A stretch of DNA of 22,108 nt from positions 1-22,108 of the forward strand of contig DASUWS010000330.1 in assembly GCA_036378295.1 (NCBI GenBank), written 5' to 3'. Made by a program: the position numbers and the translations under genes. This document shows, piece after piece, positions 1-7,169 of this stretch. How positions within the stretch are numbered: the first letter of the stretch is position 1; each line of letters starts with the position of its first letter. The notes under the pieces are model-generated. The model ran no database searches, was not told the origin of the DNA, and was given only the letters and a program-made list of their open reading frames with translations. This DNA is from DAHUXT01 sp036378295 (GTDB lineage Bacteria > Chloroflexota > Ktedonobacteria > Ktedonobacterales > JADMIN01).

Positions 1-354
1 GAACAACGCCTGATTGGCGCTGAAGCACAGCGTGACGTTGGTGCGAATGCCTTCGTGTTTGAGCTGCGTGACGGCGGCCCAGCCGTTGGGCGTGGAGGGC
101 ACCTTGACGACCACATTCGGGTGCCACTGCGCGAAGCGGCGGGCCTCCGTGAGCATGCCCTCCGTCTCCAGGCTGACGGTCTCGGCACTGATGGGACCAT
201 CCACGATCTCCGCAATCTCGTGGATGATCGCCTCGTGACTCTTGCCCCCGCTCTTCATGATCAGGGTGGGGTTGGTCGTCACGCCGCTCAGGATGCCCCA
301 GCGAGCGGCCTCCCGAATCTCGTTGATATCCGCGGTATCCAGAAATATTCTCAT
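1..354 (-). CDS. tal: Transaldolase / fructose-6-phosphate aldolase family, N-terminal 118 residues (truncated by window edge)
   Basis: Reading leftward from an ATG at 354, the frame stays open to the edge. The protein begins MRIFLDTADINEIREA, followed by SGVTTNPTLIMKSG (about residues 23-36), EIVDGPISAE (49-58) and VVVKVPST (81-88). These are hallmarks of the small TalB/TalC-like (beta/alpha)8 barrel family. Asp6 and Lys84 fit the catalytic Asp and Schiff-base Lys. The family transfers or cleaves dihydroxyacetone units of sugar phosphates in the cytosolic non-oxidative pentose phosphate pathway. A Shine-Dalgarno AAGGAG sits just upstream (about 364-369, minus). Members are usually about 215-220 residues, so roughly the first half is visible. 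Sequence alone does not separate transaldolase from fructose-6-phosphate aldolase. The family call is firm; the exact activity is not. Confidence 0.93.
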   Translation of the reverse strand, partial: MRIFLDTADINEIREAARWGILSGVTTNPTLIMKSGGKSHEAIIHEIAEIVDGPISAETVSLETEGMLTEARRFAQWHPNVVVKVPSTPNGWAAVTQLKHEGIRTNVTLCFSANQALF

Positions 355-699
355 CGCTGCACTCTCCTTATCCTGGTGGCTCAACGCATGGCATCACAAT
401 GACCGCGCGACGTCTCGGCCAACGCCGTATGCCGTGTGGCGCTATAACGCACGTGTGATTGCGGTAGCCTGTGATACTAGTGGTACCGGTCGATACCGGT
501 AGATGATAGTGAGAAACGTGGCACATTCCATGCCTGTATACAACTATACAGTAACGGGTGACGAGTGCAATGCCCGGCACTGATGGCGCTCCATTGCTAT
601 GTGACAAATGTCGCTGCGCGAGGCACCGGAACTATCTACAATGAACAGGAGACATGGCCAGTTGGCGGAAGCGCCAGCATGCGCGGATGGAGACGGCAG
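355..699. other. Divergent intergenic region between tal and the GNAT gene
   Basis: This 345-bp gap separates two divergent genes. It holds the tal ribosome-binding site at its left end, two TACCGGT direct repeats (484-490 and 494-500, 10-bp period) and a perfect inverted repeat at 534-551. An AGGAG at 646-650 precedes an ATG at 654, but that ATG is in a different frame from the GNAT gene. No convincing -35/-10 pair was found in either direction. Confidence 0.6.
534..551. promoter_or_regulatory. Perfect palindrome, probable operator
   Basis: CTGTATA-CAAC-TATACAG: 7-bp arms, 4-bp spacer, no mismatch. It lies in the divergent intergenic region about 150 bp from the GNAT start. The length and symmetry suit a dimeric repressor such as the GntR or TetR families. 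No regulator gene is adjacent, so which protein binds, if any, is unknown. Confidence 0.45.
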
Positions 700-1290
700 A
701 TGAAACCGCCAGGCAAGCAGTACGAGAACGCGTCCAGCGGCGCGGAGGCCACGAGCGGGACGCTGGTGGCGCGGGACGGTCGCACGTTCCACTACCGGGC
801 GATTCACCCCGACGACGCGCCCCGGCTGCAGAACTTCCACCAGCGGCTTTCGCACCGATCGTTGATCTTCCGCTTCTTCGGTGAGATGCCCGAGCTGGGC
901 AGCGCGTTGGCGGAGCGCCTCAGCCATGTGGACTACGAGGACCGCATGGCCATCGTCGCCACGCCAGGAGACGACCCCGACGAGCCTATCATCGCGGTCG
1001 CCCGCTACGAACGCGCGGAGCCATGGGCGGCGGAGTTTGCGCTGGCTGTCGAAGACCGGCTGCAAGGTCAAAACATCGGCCCGCAATTGCTCCTGGTGCT
1101 GGCGCACTATGCGCGGCAGCGAGGCATCACAGAGCTGATTGCCAACGTCATGTATGACAATGACCGCATGCAAGCTATGTTGCGCCACCTGCCGGTCCCA
1201 TCGGTTCATCATCTGCTCGAAGGTCGTGTGGAGGTCCGGCTGGATATTTCCAGCCTGCCCGCCCAGCGAGAAACGGATCTGGGGCGATAA
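700..1290 (+). CDS. GNAT family N-acetyltransferase
   Basis: A 196-residue protein with a single GNAT fold. It has the opening YRAIHPDDAPRLQNFHQRLS...RFFG typical of GNAT domains related to protein-lysine acetyltransferases of the Pat type. The acetyl-CoA-binding motif A appears as VEDRLQGQNIGPQLLLVLAHYAR, in which QNIGPQ is a slightly loose version of Q/R-x-x-G-x-G/A. It is followed by the beta5 segment ITELIANVMYDN. ATG 700 is preferred because GGAG at 689-692 lies 7 nt upstream; in-frame ATGs at 679 and 565 would give longer forms with weaker sites. No cyclic-nucleotide or CoA-ligase domain is attached. Acetyl transfer is likely; the substrate (protein lysine or small molecule) is unknown. 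It converges with the downstream phosphotransferase gene. Confidence 0.85.
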   Translation: MKPPGKQYENASSGAEATSGTLVARDGRTFHYRAIHPDDAPRLQNFHQRLSHRSLIFRFFGEMPELGSALAERLSHVDYEDRMAIVATPGDDPDEPIIAVARYERAEPWAAEFALAVEDRLQGQNIGPQLLLVLAHYARQRGITELIANVMYDNDRMQAMLRHLPVPSVHHLLEGRVEVRLDISSLPAQRETDLGR

Positions 1291-1293
1291 TAT

Positions 1294-1307
1294 CCCGCGA
1301 CAGCGGG
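1294..1307. terminator. Short hairpin between convergent genes
   Basis: CCCGC-GACA-GCGGG occupies most of the 23-bp gap between the GNAT stop and the phosphotransferase stop, so it could end transcripts from both sides. There is no proper T-tract on either side, so intrinsic termination is uncertain. Confidence 0.35.
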
Positions 1308-1313
1308 CGCCCC

Positions 1314-2612
1314 TCAGTGCACCGCGCGGCGCACCCAGGCATCGCGTAGGTCCGACCGGTGTGCCTCGACCCAGCCGGGAAATGTCTCTGCCCATTCCAC
1401 ACGCGCCCGCGATTCACGCGGCGACGGGCCAAGCCCGGTCATCCGCTCCGGATAGACCAGATCTTCGGCGACTCCATTAGAAAAGATGACTGGCAGGACG
1501 AGCAACAGCGCGTCGCCAAGCAGGTCCGCTTCCTCTGGCTGTGGCGGCGAGATACGCCCGTACGCATCCAGAAACGCCCGCGCCCGCTCCAGATCAAGCC
1601 CGCGCTCGACCAGCGGCAGCGCTGGCTCGGAAACCGACGCCGCGGTGTCATCTTCCCAGCGCAGACCCGTGAACGCCAGGAGCGCATAAGCCAACTCGAT
1701 CACGCGCCAGTCCCGGTGCATCGCGTCGAAGTCGTAGAGCGCGATAACCCGATCCCCATCGAACGCGAGATTATGCGGCTGGTAGTCGCCATGAACATGC
1801 AGACGAGGGAGAGCAGGATGCGACTCGATGCGTTCTATGGCCTGGGCGGTCCACTGCATGCCCGCTCGCGCCAGACGTCGCAGGGCCGAGGCGACTGACC
1901 GTGGCAGCGCAACATCCCGGCTCGCCTCCGCGATGTGACCCAGGTAGATCTGGGCAATAGGCAATGTCCCGCGCTCAGGCAACCACTCGTGCGCTGGCCC
2001 CACATATGCGAACGAGGCGTTGTGGAGCGCGGCAAGCGTCTGGGCGGCTGCCTCCAGATAGATATCCTCGGAAGGGCCGTCGGTGACAAAACGCCGCCCC
2101 GGCATGTACCGCTGCAACTCGTAGATCGGGTTCTCCAGCACGTAGGTAAAGCCACTCGCCTGCTGTGGATCGGTCAATGAAACGAACGGCACTACCGCAT
2201 AGGTGACATCTTCGGGGCGAGCCACCAGCTCAGGAACGGGAAGCCCCTGCGCGGTGAGGTATCGCATGAATGCGTGGCGGGCGAGGGTATCGCGCTCCGA
2301 AAGACTCAGCGGCTGGCAGCGCACGACGAGCTGCGATTGCAGCACATCGACGATGGGATGCGCGACTGGCGCCGCGGCGGACAGCCGATCGGCAGGGGAT
2401 GCGGTAAAGCCAACAATCGTCCACATCTCCGACCGATACGCCCAGAAGTAGAGCACGGTAGCAATCTCATTACGCGCCCGGTCCACGTATTCTTCGGGGG
2501 CATGTATCTTTGCCATGCGCAGCGGTGAGATGTTGCGCAGGCCGATTGTCTGCGGAAACGCGGCCTCGACGTGAGACGGCAGGTTATCAGAAGACCACTC
2601 GTTCGACGACAT
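1314..2612 (-). CDS. APH-fold phosphotransferase (aminoglycoside / homoserine kinase-like)
   Basis: A 432-residue protein. The catalytic loop HGDYQPHN (274-281) and the metal-binding YDFDA (293-297) are the two diagnostic motifs of the APH/choline kinase/CotS superfamily of cytosolic small-molecule kinases. The N-lobe is recognisable around VVRCQPLS (96-103) and HAFMRYLTAQGLPVPELV (113-130), which matches the family's helix C region. About 80 residues precede this lobe and match nothing I recognise. ATG 2612 is chosen because GAAGGGGGCG lies about 8 nt upstream; the frame is open 68 codons further (ATG 2816), but that stretch has low-complexity, non-protein-like composition. The substrate cannot be told; homoserine kinase type II-like or antibiotic kinase-like roles are both possible. 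There is no neighbouring threonine-pathway or resistance gene to decide. Confidence 0.85.
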   Translation of the reverse strand: MSSNEWSSDNLPSHVEAAFPQTIGLRNISPLRMAKIHAPEEYVDRARNEIATVLYFWAYRSEMWTIVGFTASPADRLSAAAPVAHPIVDVLQSQLVVRCQPLSLSERDTLARHAFMRYLTAQGLPVPELVARPEDVTYAVVPFVSLTDPQQASGFTYVLENPIYELQRYMPGRRFVTDGPSEDIYLEAAAQTLAALHNASFAYVGPAHEWLPERGTLPIAQIYLGHIAEASRDVALPRSVASALRRLARAGMQWTAQAIERIESHPALPRLHVHGDYQPHNLAFDGDRVIALYDFDAMHRDWRVIELAYALLAFTGLRWEDDTAASVSEPALPLVERGLDLERARAFLDAYGRISPPQPEEADLLGDALLLVLPVIFSNGVAEDLVYPERMTGLGPSPRESRARVEWAETFPGWVEAHRSDLRDAWVRRAVH

Positions 2613-2705
2613 GAGGCGCCCCCTTCTCGTGATAGATGCGCTGAAAACAAGGAAGTTGAGCATGGTGCCCTGGTAGACCAACAGCGCGCAACAGCAAGCA
2701 GAACA

Positions 2706-2711
2706 GTATAC
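2706..2711 (-). promoter_or_regulatory. Possible -10 box for the phosphotransferase gene
   Basis: On the minus strand TATACT occurs about 95 bp before the ATG, with TTGCTG 19 bp further upstream as a poor -35. The -10 match is good, but spacing and -35 are weak, so this is a candidate only. Confidence 0.3.
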
Positions 2712-2748
2712 AGGAATGAGCCAGTGAGCCAGCAACACGCAGCTAAGC

Positions 2749-2774
2749 GATGACGACACATGATGACGACACAC
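2749..2774. repeat. 13-bp tandem repeat, two copies
   Basis: GATGACGACACAT is followed directly by GATGACGACACAC (12 of 13 identical). It lies in the 228-bp gap between the phosphotransferase start and the DsbA-like stop, upstream of the candidate phosphotransferase promoter. Function unknown. Confidence 0.7.
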
Positions 2775-2840
2775 CACAACACATGGATGAACAGCCAATG
2801 CCAATGTCGATGACAAACCAGGGGCTCAGGCGAAATAGCG

Positions 2841-3551
2841 TCAGGTATGGGGCGCTTCAGCAAGCGCCTCGGCGAACATGTGGCGGTAGAGCTCCAGGCA
2901 GGCATCGCCCGCGCAGGGTGAAGGGCGGAACCCCGTGACCCGCCCATACGCCTGCTCTTCCACCATCACCTCTGGCAGGCCCAGTTCCGCTGGGTCGCCA
3001 ATCTGGCGACCAGACGGCAGCACAAACGTCGGGCTGCCGGGAACCTTGAGGCGCTCCCACCCATCACGCGCCTCCCGCATGACCAACGCTCGTGTCTGGC
3101 CGCTATCGAAATCCTGCATGAATTGGTCCATAGCCAGCCCCACCCGCTCCGCAAGCTCCAGGAGCACATGGCGCATCGAGATACAGCGACTCTCGGCAAA
3201 GAACGCTGTGCGAATCGCCCAATCGAGCTCATCCGCCAGCGCCGGATCCTGGCGCTCAGCACACTTCACCGCCTCGAACGCTGGCAGTACCGTCACCGGC
3301 CATTCGCTCAGCGGCGCGTGCCACGGCTCCCACGGCAGTTCTGGCTCCGCCAGCATGAGGAACGGACATTCGCTATCGAGCGTCCGCTTGGGTGTCGGCT
3401 GCCGGTTGACATATTCGAGCGAGAGACTCTTATGCTCGATGATGAGCCGTCCGCGATACTCCTCGCGCAATACACGCACGCGATAGGCCGCGACATACGC
3501 AAATGGACACGCCAGATCGGCGTACATCGCGATACGGGGCACATTCACCAT
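2841..3551 (-). CDS. DsbA family (FrnE/HCCA isomerase-like) thioredoxin-fold oxidoreductase
   Basis: A 236-residue protein starting MVNVPRIAMYADLACPFAY. The strand-loop-helix with CP at residues 15-16, the long helical insertion and the cis-proline segment VPGSPTFVLPSG (Pro174) place it in the DSBA-like family that includes FrnE and 2-hydroxychromene-2-carboxylate isomerases. The active site reads CPFA instead of CPxC, so only one nucleophilic Cys is present; a classic dithiol oxidase mechanism is unlikely. A reductase, isomerase or glutathione-linked role is more plausible. There is no signal peptide, so it is cytosolic. ATG 3551 is chosen for its strong AGGAGG (minus, about 3560-3565). An ATG 22 codons upstream has no such site. 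Extra Cys residues occur near the C-terminus (SPCAGDACLE). The substrate is unknown. Confidence 0.85.
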   Translation of the reverse strand: MVNVPRIAMYADLACPFAYVAAYRVRVLREEYRGRLIIEHKSLSLEYVNRQPTPKRTLDSECPFLMLAEPELPWEPWHAPLSEWPVTVLPAFEAVKCAERQDPALADELDWAIRTAFFAESRCISMRHVLLELAERVGLAMDQFMQDFDSGQTRALVMREARDGWERLKVPGSPTFVLPSGRQIGDPAELGLPEVMVEEQAYGRVTGFRPSPCAGDACLELYRHMFAEALAEAPHT

Positions 3552-4076
3552 GGTGACCCTCCTCCTGTTTCCACAGGCACAGGCCATGGGCGCATCAGGC
3601 GTTGGTGACTGATACACTCAGGATATGCGGCATCCAGCACGCGCCGCAAGGGCAACCGGCAGCCACCAGATCAAAGACGTATAGATGGCAATGGATGATG
3701 AAGCCCGCCGGATACCTCCAAACCTATGATGCCTCGTCGCACTGCATCGCACCGTGACATTTGTCTCAGTGGGTATTCCCACGCATCCCGGCAGCCTTGA
3801 GTTGGTCGAGATCGATCCTCTCTGGATGGCTCCGCACCAGCCAGGTAGCATGCCATTCTGCGGCGAACGCGTTATACTGGGTAACACAGATACATACGTC
3901 ATACCGCGAGGGATTGGCCCACGGGGTATAGAAGCAAGCGCACGAGAACATCCCGCGACATGCCTGGAGGTTGGGTTATCGGGCATCTCTCCAGGAGAGA
4001 TAGTCCGACGTGCCGGGGGATGCTGGGGATGCGCACGTAGGCAGCGCAGCCAGCCAGGGCGCCAGGAGCGAAGCAT
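3552..4076. other. 525-bp divergent intergenic region upstream of the fumarase unit
   Basis: It contains the DsbA-like gene's ribosome-binding site at the left, a TATACT -10-like box at 3873-3878 with only a weak -35, a 17-bp palindrome at 3985-4001 and the fumarase AGGAG at 4064-4068. Open frames exist here on both strands (for example 3754-4146 plus and 3766-3951 minus), but none has a ribosome-binding site or a recognisable fold. Confidence 0.55.
3985..4001. promoter_or_regulatory. 17-bp palindrome upstream of fumarase genes
   Basis: ATCTCTCC-A-GGAGAGAT is perfectly symmetric around one central base, 75 bp before the fumarase alpha start. As DNA it could be an operator. As RNA it would form a tight hairpin exposing or hiding a GGAGAG stretch. 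No second copy was noticed in the window. Confidence 0.5.
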
Positions 4077-4919
4077 ATGCGCGAGGTGTCTGTCACTCGT
4101 CTCTCCGCCGCGATTCGCGACGCCGTCATCCGCGCCAATACGGTGATGACGCCCGATATCAGGCAACAGCTCGAACGAGGCCAGGAACACGAAACCGGTG
4201 CGGTAGCGCGCGCCGTCATCAGCGATTTGCTGGAGAATGCGGCAATCGCCGAGGCGGAGAAGACGCCCATGTGCCAGGATACCGGCATGGTGGTGGTCTA
4301 TCTGACCTTTGGCCAGGATGTTCACTGGGTTGATGGCGAGGTCGAGCAGGCCATCAACGAAGGCATACGCCGGGGGTATCGCGAGGGCTATCTGCGCTTC
4401 TCGGTGGTGGCCGACCCGCTACGGCGCGTCAATACCCGCGACAACACCCCCGCCATTGTGCATTACCGGCTCACATCCGGCGAGAGCGTCCACGTAGACA
4501 TCCTGCCAAAGGGCTTCGGCGCGGAGAACCGCAGCCGCCTTGCGATGCTCAAGCCCTCTGACGGCCAGGCCGGAGTCGAAAACTTCATCCTGGAGACGGT
4601 ACGCATTGCCGGGCCACAGGCATGCCCGCCGTTCATCGTCGGCGTGGGGATCGGCGGCGACTTCGAGCGCGTGGCGGAATTAGCGAAAGAAGCGCTGCTG
4701 GAGCCACTCGACACGGTCAATCCCGATTCCCATCTCGCCGAGATGGAGGCCCGCCTGAGCGAGACCATCAACGCAATGGGCATCGGCCCGCAAGGGTTCG
4801 GCGGACGCACGACATTGCTCGGCCTGCGCATCAAAGTGGGCGCCACTCACATCGCCGCCCTGCCGGTGGCCGTCAATATGAGCTGCCACTCGACCAGGCA
4901 TATCGGATTCGACCTATGA
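4077..4919 (+). CDS. Class I (Fe-S) fumarate hydratase / L-tartrate dehydratase, alpha subunit
   Basis: A 280-residue protein matching the alpha subunit (N-terminal domain) of two-subunit Fe-S hydro-lyases. The three cluster-ligating Cys are all visible: Cys66 in PMCQDTGM, Cys183 in GPQACPPFIVGVGIGG and Cys270 in NMSCHSTRH. Other family signatures are ETGAVARAV, DILPKGFGAEN and GFGGRTT. With the beta subunit it would hydrate fumarate to (S)-malate in the TCA cycle, or dehydrate tartrate to oxaloacetate. The two activities cannot be separated by sequence, but fumarase is the commoner role. The start is fixed by AGGAG at 4064-4068, 8 nt before ATG 4077. The stop overlaps the ATG of a small repeat-encoded ORF, and the beta gene follows after 59 bp. 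Its 4Fe-4S cluster makes such an enzyme oxygen-sensitive. Confidence 0.93.
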   Translation: MREVSVTRLSAAIRDAVIRANTVMTPDIRQQLERGQEHETGAVARAVISDLLENAAIAEAEKTPMCQDTGMVVVYLTFGQDVHWVDGEVEQAINEGIRRGYREGYLRFSVVADPLRRVNTRDNTPAIVHYRLTSGESVHVDILPKGFGAENRSRLAMLKPSDGQAGVENFILETVRIAGPQACPPFIVGVGIGGDFERVAELAKEALLEPLDTVNPDSHLAEMEARLSETINAMGIGPQGFGGRTTLLGLRIKVGATHIAALPVAVNMSCHSTRHIGFDL

Positions 4920-4951
4920 CGCAATCCATGACGCAATCCATGATGCTATCC
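4916..4951 (+). repeat. 12-bp tandem repeat between fumarase subunit genes
   Basis: ATGACGCAATCC occurs twice without change (4916-4927, 4928-4939), then as ATGATGCTATCC (4940-4951, 10 of 12 identical), with a fourth ATG at 4952. The array starts inside the alpha stop codon, and each unit carries an in-frame ATG. Confidence 0.9.
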
Positions 4952-4966
4952 ATGCAGAGCAAGTGA
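4916..4966 (+). CDS. Possible 16-residue coupling peptide
   Basis: An ORF of 16 codons, MTQSMTQSMMLSMQSK, is generated by the 12-bp repeat. Its ATG overlaps the alpha subunit's TGA as ATGA, and its own TGA (4964-4966) overlaps GAGGAG (4965-4970), the likely Shine-Dalgarno site of the beta subunit gene. The layout would let ribosomes that finish alpha re-initiate, pass over the short ORF and be released at the beta start. No homologue is known to me. The ORF may be only a by-product of repeat expansion, so confidence that the peptide is made is low. Confidence 0.3.
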   Translation: MTQSMTQSMMLSMQSK

Positions 4967-4978
4967 GGAGAAGGAGAT

Positions 4979-5554
4979 ATGGAACAGGCTGGCGCGGTTC
5001 CACGCGCGGTCGTACGCCTGCCGCTGGATGCCGGGGGCGTTGCCACGCTGCGCGCGGGCGACCGTATCGTGCTGACGGGGCCGGTGCTTGCCGCACGCGA
5101 CGCCGCCCACCAGCGGATGCACGATCTGCTTGCAGCAGGCGAGCCGCTCCCGTTCGAGATCGCGGGAGAAACGATCTACTATGTTGGCCCCTCGCCTGCG
5201 CGTCCCGGCCAGGTGATCGGCTCCGCCGGGCCGACCAGTAGCTATCGCATGGATGCCTTCACGCCGGAACTGCTGGCGCTCGGCTTGCGCGGCATGATCG
5301 GCAAAGGGCGGCGCTCGCGTGAGGTCGTGCGGGCCATCCAGCGTCACCAGGCGGTCTACTTCGGCGCGGTGGGGGGCGCGGGTGCGCTGCTCGCCCGCCG
5401 CATCCGCAGGCAGGAGCCCGTCGCGTGGGATGACCTGGGCGCGGAGGCGGTCGTGCGCCTTTGGCTCGAAGATTTCCCCGTGGTCGTCATCAATGACATG
5501 TATGGCGCTGACCTCTATGATGAGGTCAGCGGGCCGAGAGTCGGGGATGAGTAA
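4979..5554 (+). CDS. Class I (Fe-S) fumarate hydratase / L-tartrate dehydratase, beta subunit
   Basis: A 191-residue protein with the swivelling beta-subunit domain of Fe-S hydro-lyases. It has LRAGDRIVLTGPVLAARDAAHQRM (about 25-48), YYVGPSPARPGQVIGSAGPTSSYRMD (61-86), GMIGKGRRS (104-112) and a VVINDMYGADLY segment near the C-terminus. Length fits the family's usual 180-200 residues. It pairs with the alpha subunit encoded just upstream, whose cluster sits at the interface. The start is supported by GAGGAG (4965-4970, 8 nt upstream); AAGGAG at 4971-4976 is also present but close. The stop overlaps the next gene's likely start region (ATG 5547), indicating co-translation of the fumarase and the transporter. 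As with alpha, fumarase versus tartrate dehydratase is unresolved. Confidence 0.92.
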   Translation: MEQAGAVPRAVVRLPLDAGGVATLRAGDRIVLTGPVLAARDAAHQRMHDLLAAGEPLPFEIAGETIYYVGPSPARPGQVIGSAGPTSSYRMDAFTPELLALGLRGMIGKGRRSREVVRAIQRHQAVYFGAVGGAGALLARRIRRQEPVAWDDLGAEAVVRLWLEDFPVVVINDMYGADLYDEVSGPRVGDE

Positions 5555-6836
5555 CATGAGGACGCCCCCATCCCCGGCCAATCCGTCATCTGGCGCGCTC
5601 GCAATCCCCGCATCCGGGGCACGCCTCGATACCAGGCGGCTCCGCGGTCTCATCATCACCAATTTCAGCGCGTCGGTCGCTTTCACGGCAATGTACTCCA
5701 CACAGCCGATTTTGCCGCAGATTAGCGATGAGTATCATGTCATGCCCGCGCAGGCTGGCCTGACCATCCTCGCGGTAACGTTCGCGCTGGCGTTCGCCTC
5801 GCTCGCCGCCGGACGCATCGCCGATGCCATCGGGACACGGCGCATGATGCTTATCTGCGGCACCCTCCTCAGCATCTTCAGCATAGCCGTTCCGCTCGCG
5901 CCGACGTTCCCCATACTCGTGAGCCTGCGGGCGGCTCAGGGTCTTGCTGTGCCAGGCATCACCATCGCCGGGCTGGCGTACCTGCACAACGAGCTTCCAG
6001 CATCTTGGCGCGGGCGCGTCAGCGGGTTCTATATCGCCGCGAACACTATCGGCGGGCTGGTGGGTCGTCTCGGCGTCGGGCTGACCGTCGAGCCGCTCGG
6101 ATGGCGTGCGTCGCTGAGTCTGGTCGCGGGATGGGTCATCATGGGCACGCTGCTGCTCGCGGCAACGCCCGCATCCCAGCGCAAAGCGGAGATGGCGACC
6201 CCCACCACCGCATCCGCCACCACCCGGCCACCGCTGGCGGTCATCTTCCGCAGGCTGTGGTGGGCGCCTTTCATCGGCGGCACCGTCTTCTTCCCCTTCC
6301 TGACCGTTTTCTCGTATTCTCCCTATCGCCTGGAAGGGGCACCATTCCATCTGAGTCCGACGATCAGCAGCCTGATCTATCTGGTCTATCTCCTAGGCGC
6401 GGTGGCCTCGCCCATCGCGGGCAACATCTCCGACCGTGCCGGACGACGGCCCACCATCCAGGTCTCGCTGGCCATCGCCGCCATCGGACTCGTCTGCACG
6501 CTGGTTGATCTGTTGCCGTTGATCGCGATCGGGCTGGCGCTCGTCTGCGTCGGCAGCCTGATGGCCCATGTCGTCGCGAATGCCTCCGTAAGCGAAGCAG
6601 CCAACCCACTCGGCGCGCAAGCGCGGGCAACCGCGCTCTCGCTCTATACGCTTGGCTTCTACCTCGGCGGCGGGCTTGGCTCGTTTGTGCCGGGGCTGGC
6701 GCTCGTGGACTTCGGATGGTATGGCGTGGCGGCGCTCTGCGCGCTCGCCATAGCGTCTGCCTTCCTGTGCTCGCTGGCGACCTCAGCGCGCCCTGAGCGT
6801 GGCGGCTACGTGGAGCCCACCGCCACCGCAGGGTAA
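5547..6836 (+). CDS. MFS transporter (YnfM / Bcr-like)
   Basis: A 429-residue, 12-helix major facilitator protein of the inner membrane. The two symmetry-related loop motifs are present: AGRIADAIGTRRMML after helix 2 and AGNISDRAGRRPTIQ after helix 8. The first transmembrane helix begins around LIITNFSASVAFTAMYSTQPILPQI, which resembles YnfM-type exporters. ATG 5547 overlaps the fumarase beta stop by 8 bp, so translation is likely coupled; ATG 5556 is an alternative. The same frame is open upstream to 5319, but that part is out-of-frame reading of the beta gene. Co-transcription with fumarase suggests a link to dicarboxylate or related metabolites, but the substrate is not readable from sequence. 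A weak hairpin follows at 6854-6873. Confidence 0.88.
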   Translation: MSNMRTPPSPANPSSGALAIPASGARLDTRRLRGLIITNFSASVAFTAMYSTQPILPQISDEYHVMPAQAGLTILAVTFALAFASLAAGRIADAIGTRRMMLICGTLLSIFSIAVPLAPTFPILVSLRAAQGLAVPGITIAGLAYLHNELPASWRGRVSGFYIAANTIGGLVGRLGVGLTVEPLGWRASLSLVAGWVIMGTLLLAATPASQRKAEMATPTTASATTRPPLAVIFRRLWWAPFIGGTVFFPFLTVFSYSPYRLEGAPFHLSPTISSLIYLVYLLGAVASPIAGNISDRAGRRPTIQVSLAIAAIGLVCTLVDLLPLIAIGLALVCVGSLMAHVVANASVSEAANPLGAQARATALSLYTLGFYLGGGLGSFVPGLALVDFGWYGVAALCALAIASAFLCSLATSARPERGGYVEPTATAG

Positions 6837-7169
6837 TGCGCTCATAGATCGCCCAGCGGAGCGAGCGCCGCTGTTCCCTTGCGTTGCCCTGTGGCTATCT
6901 TTGCCCACGAGGCAATCTCATCTGGCACGGAATTCGCTTCCAATCGGGCTTGCGAGGGAAACCTCATCGGCTGGTAACGTGCGTGTATGCGTGAGTTTGT
7001 GTCGGAGTGTGACGTAGTCCACTATATACCAGTTGCCTGTGTAATCCCCGTGCCTGCTGGGCGCGGACGACTCACTGCCCCGAACACGGGCTTCTCACGG
7101 CCACAGCGATGGCCCTCAAGCCAATGGCGTCATGTACGGTAGCAAGAGCAACTGGAAGGGAGATATGGT
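6837..7169. other. 333-bp intergenic region upstream of the ABC importer
   Basis: It holds a terminator-like hairpin near the MFS stop, a TATATA -10-like box at 7023-7028 without a good -35, a small GGCCA-N6-TGGCC hairpin at about 7098-7113 and the livJ Shine-Dalgarno sequence (GGAAGGGAG, 7154-7162). If the box is used, the leader would be about 140 nt. No small gene was recognised. Confidence 0.5.
6854..6880 (+). terminator. Terminator-like hairpin after the MFS gene
   Basis: CAGCGG (6854-6859) pairs with CCGCTG (6868-6873) across an 8-nt loop, followed by TTCCCTT rather than a pure T-tract. It lies 17 bp after the stop codon. Plausible but weak as an intrinsic terminator. Confidence 0.35.

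Noticed and set aside
544..1395. 283-codon minus-strand frame opposite the GNAT gene
   Set aside because: It is the antisense shadow of a gene with clear GNAT motifs; high G+C keeps such frames open.
2613..2816. 68-codon N-terminal extension of the phosphotransferase frame
   Set aside because: It crosses the candidate promoter and the 13-bp repeats, and ATG 2612 has a good ribosome site.
3766..3951. Minus-strand open frame with a fairly protein-like end (WHATWLVRSHPERIDLDQLK)
   Set aside because: It has no Shine-Dalgarno sequence, no recognised family and an odd Cys-rich start. It cannot be supported beyond chance.
3754..4146. Plus-strand open frame of 130 codons upstream of and overlapping the fumarase alpha gene
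   Set aside because: It has no ribosome-binding site, its last third reads the alpha gene out of frame, and the composition is not protein-like.
3618..4325. 235-codon minus-strand frame opposite the start of the fumarase alpha gene
   Set aside because: It is antisense to well-conserved alpha-subunit sequence and has no domain of its own.
7029..7169. Riboswitch in the livJ leader
   Set aside because: Only one small hairpin is visible and no known aptamer core was recognised.
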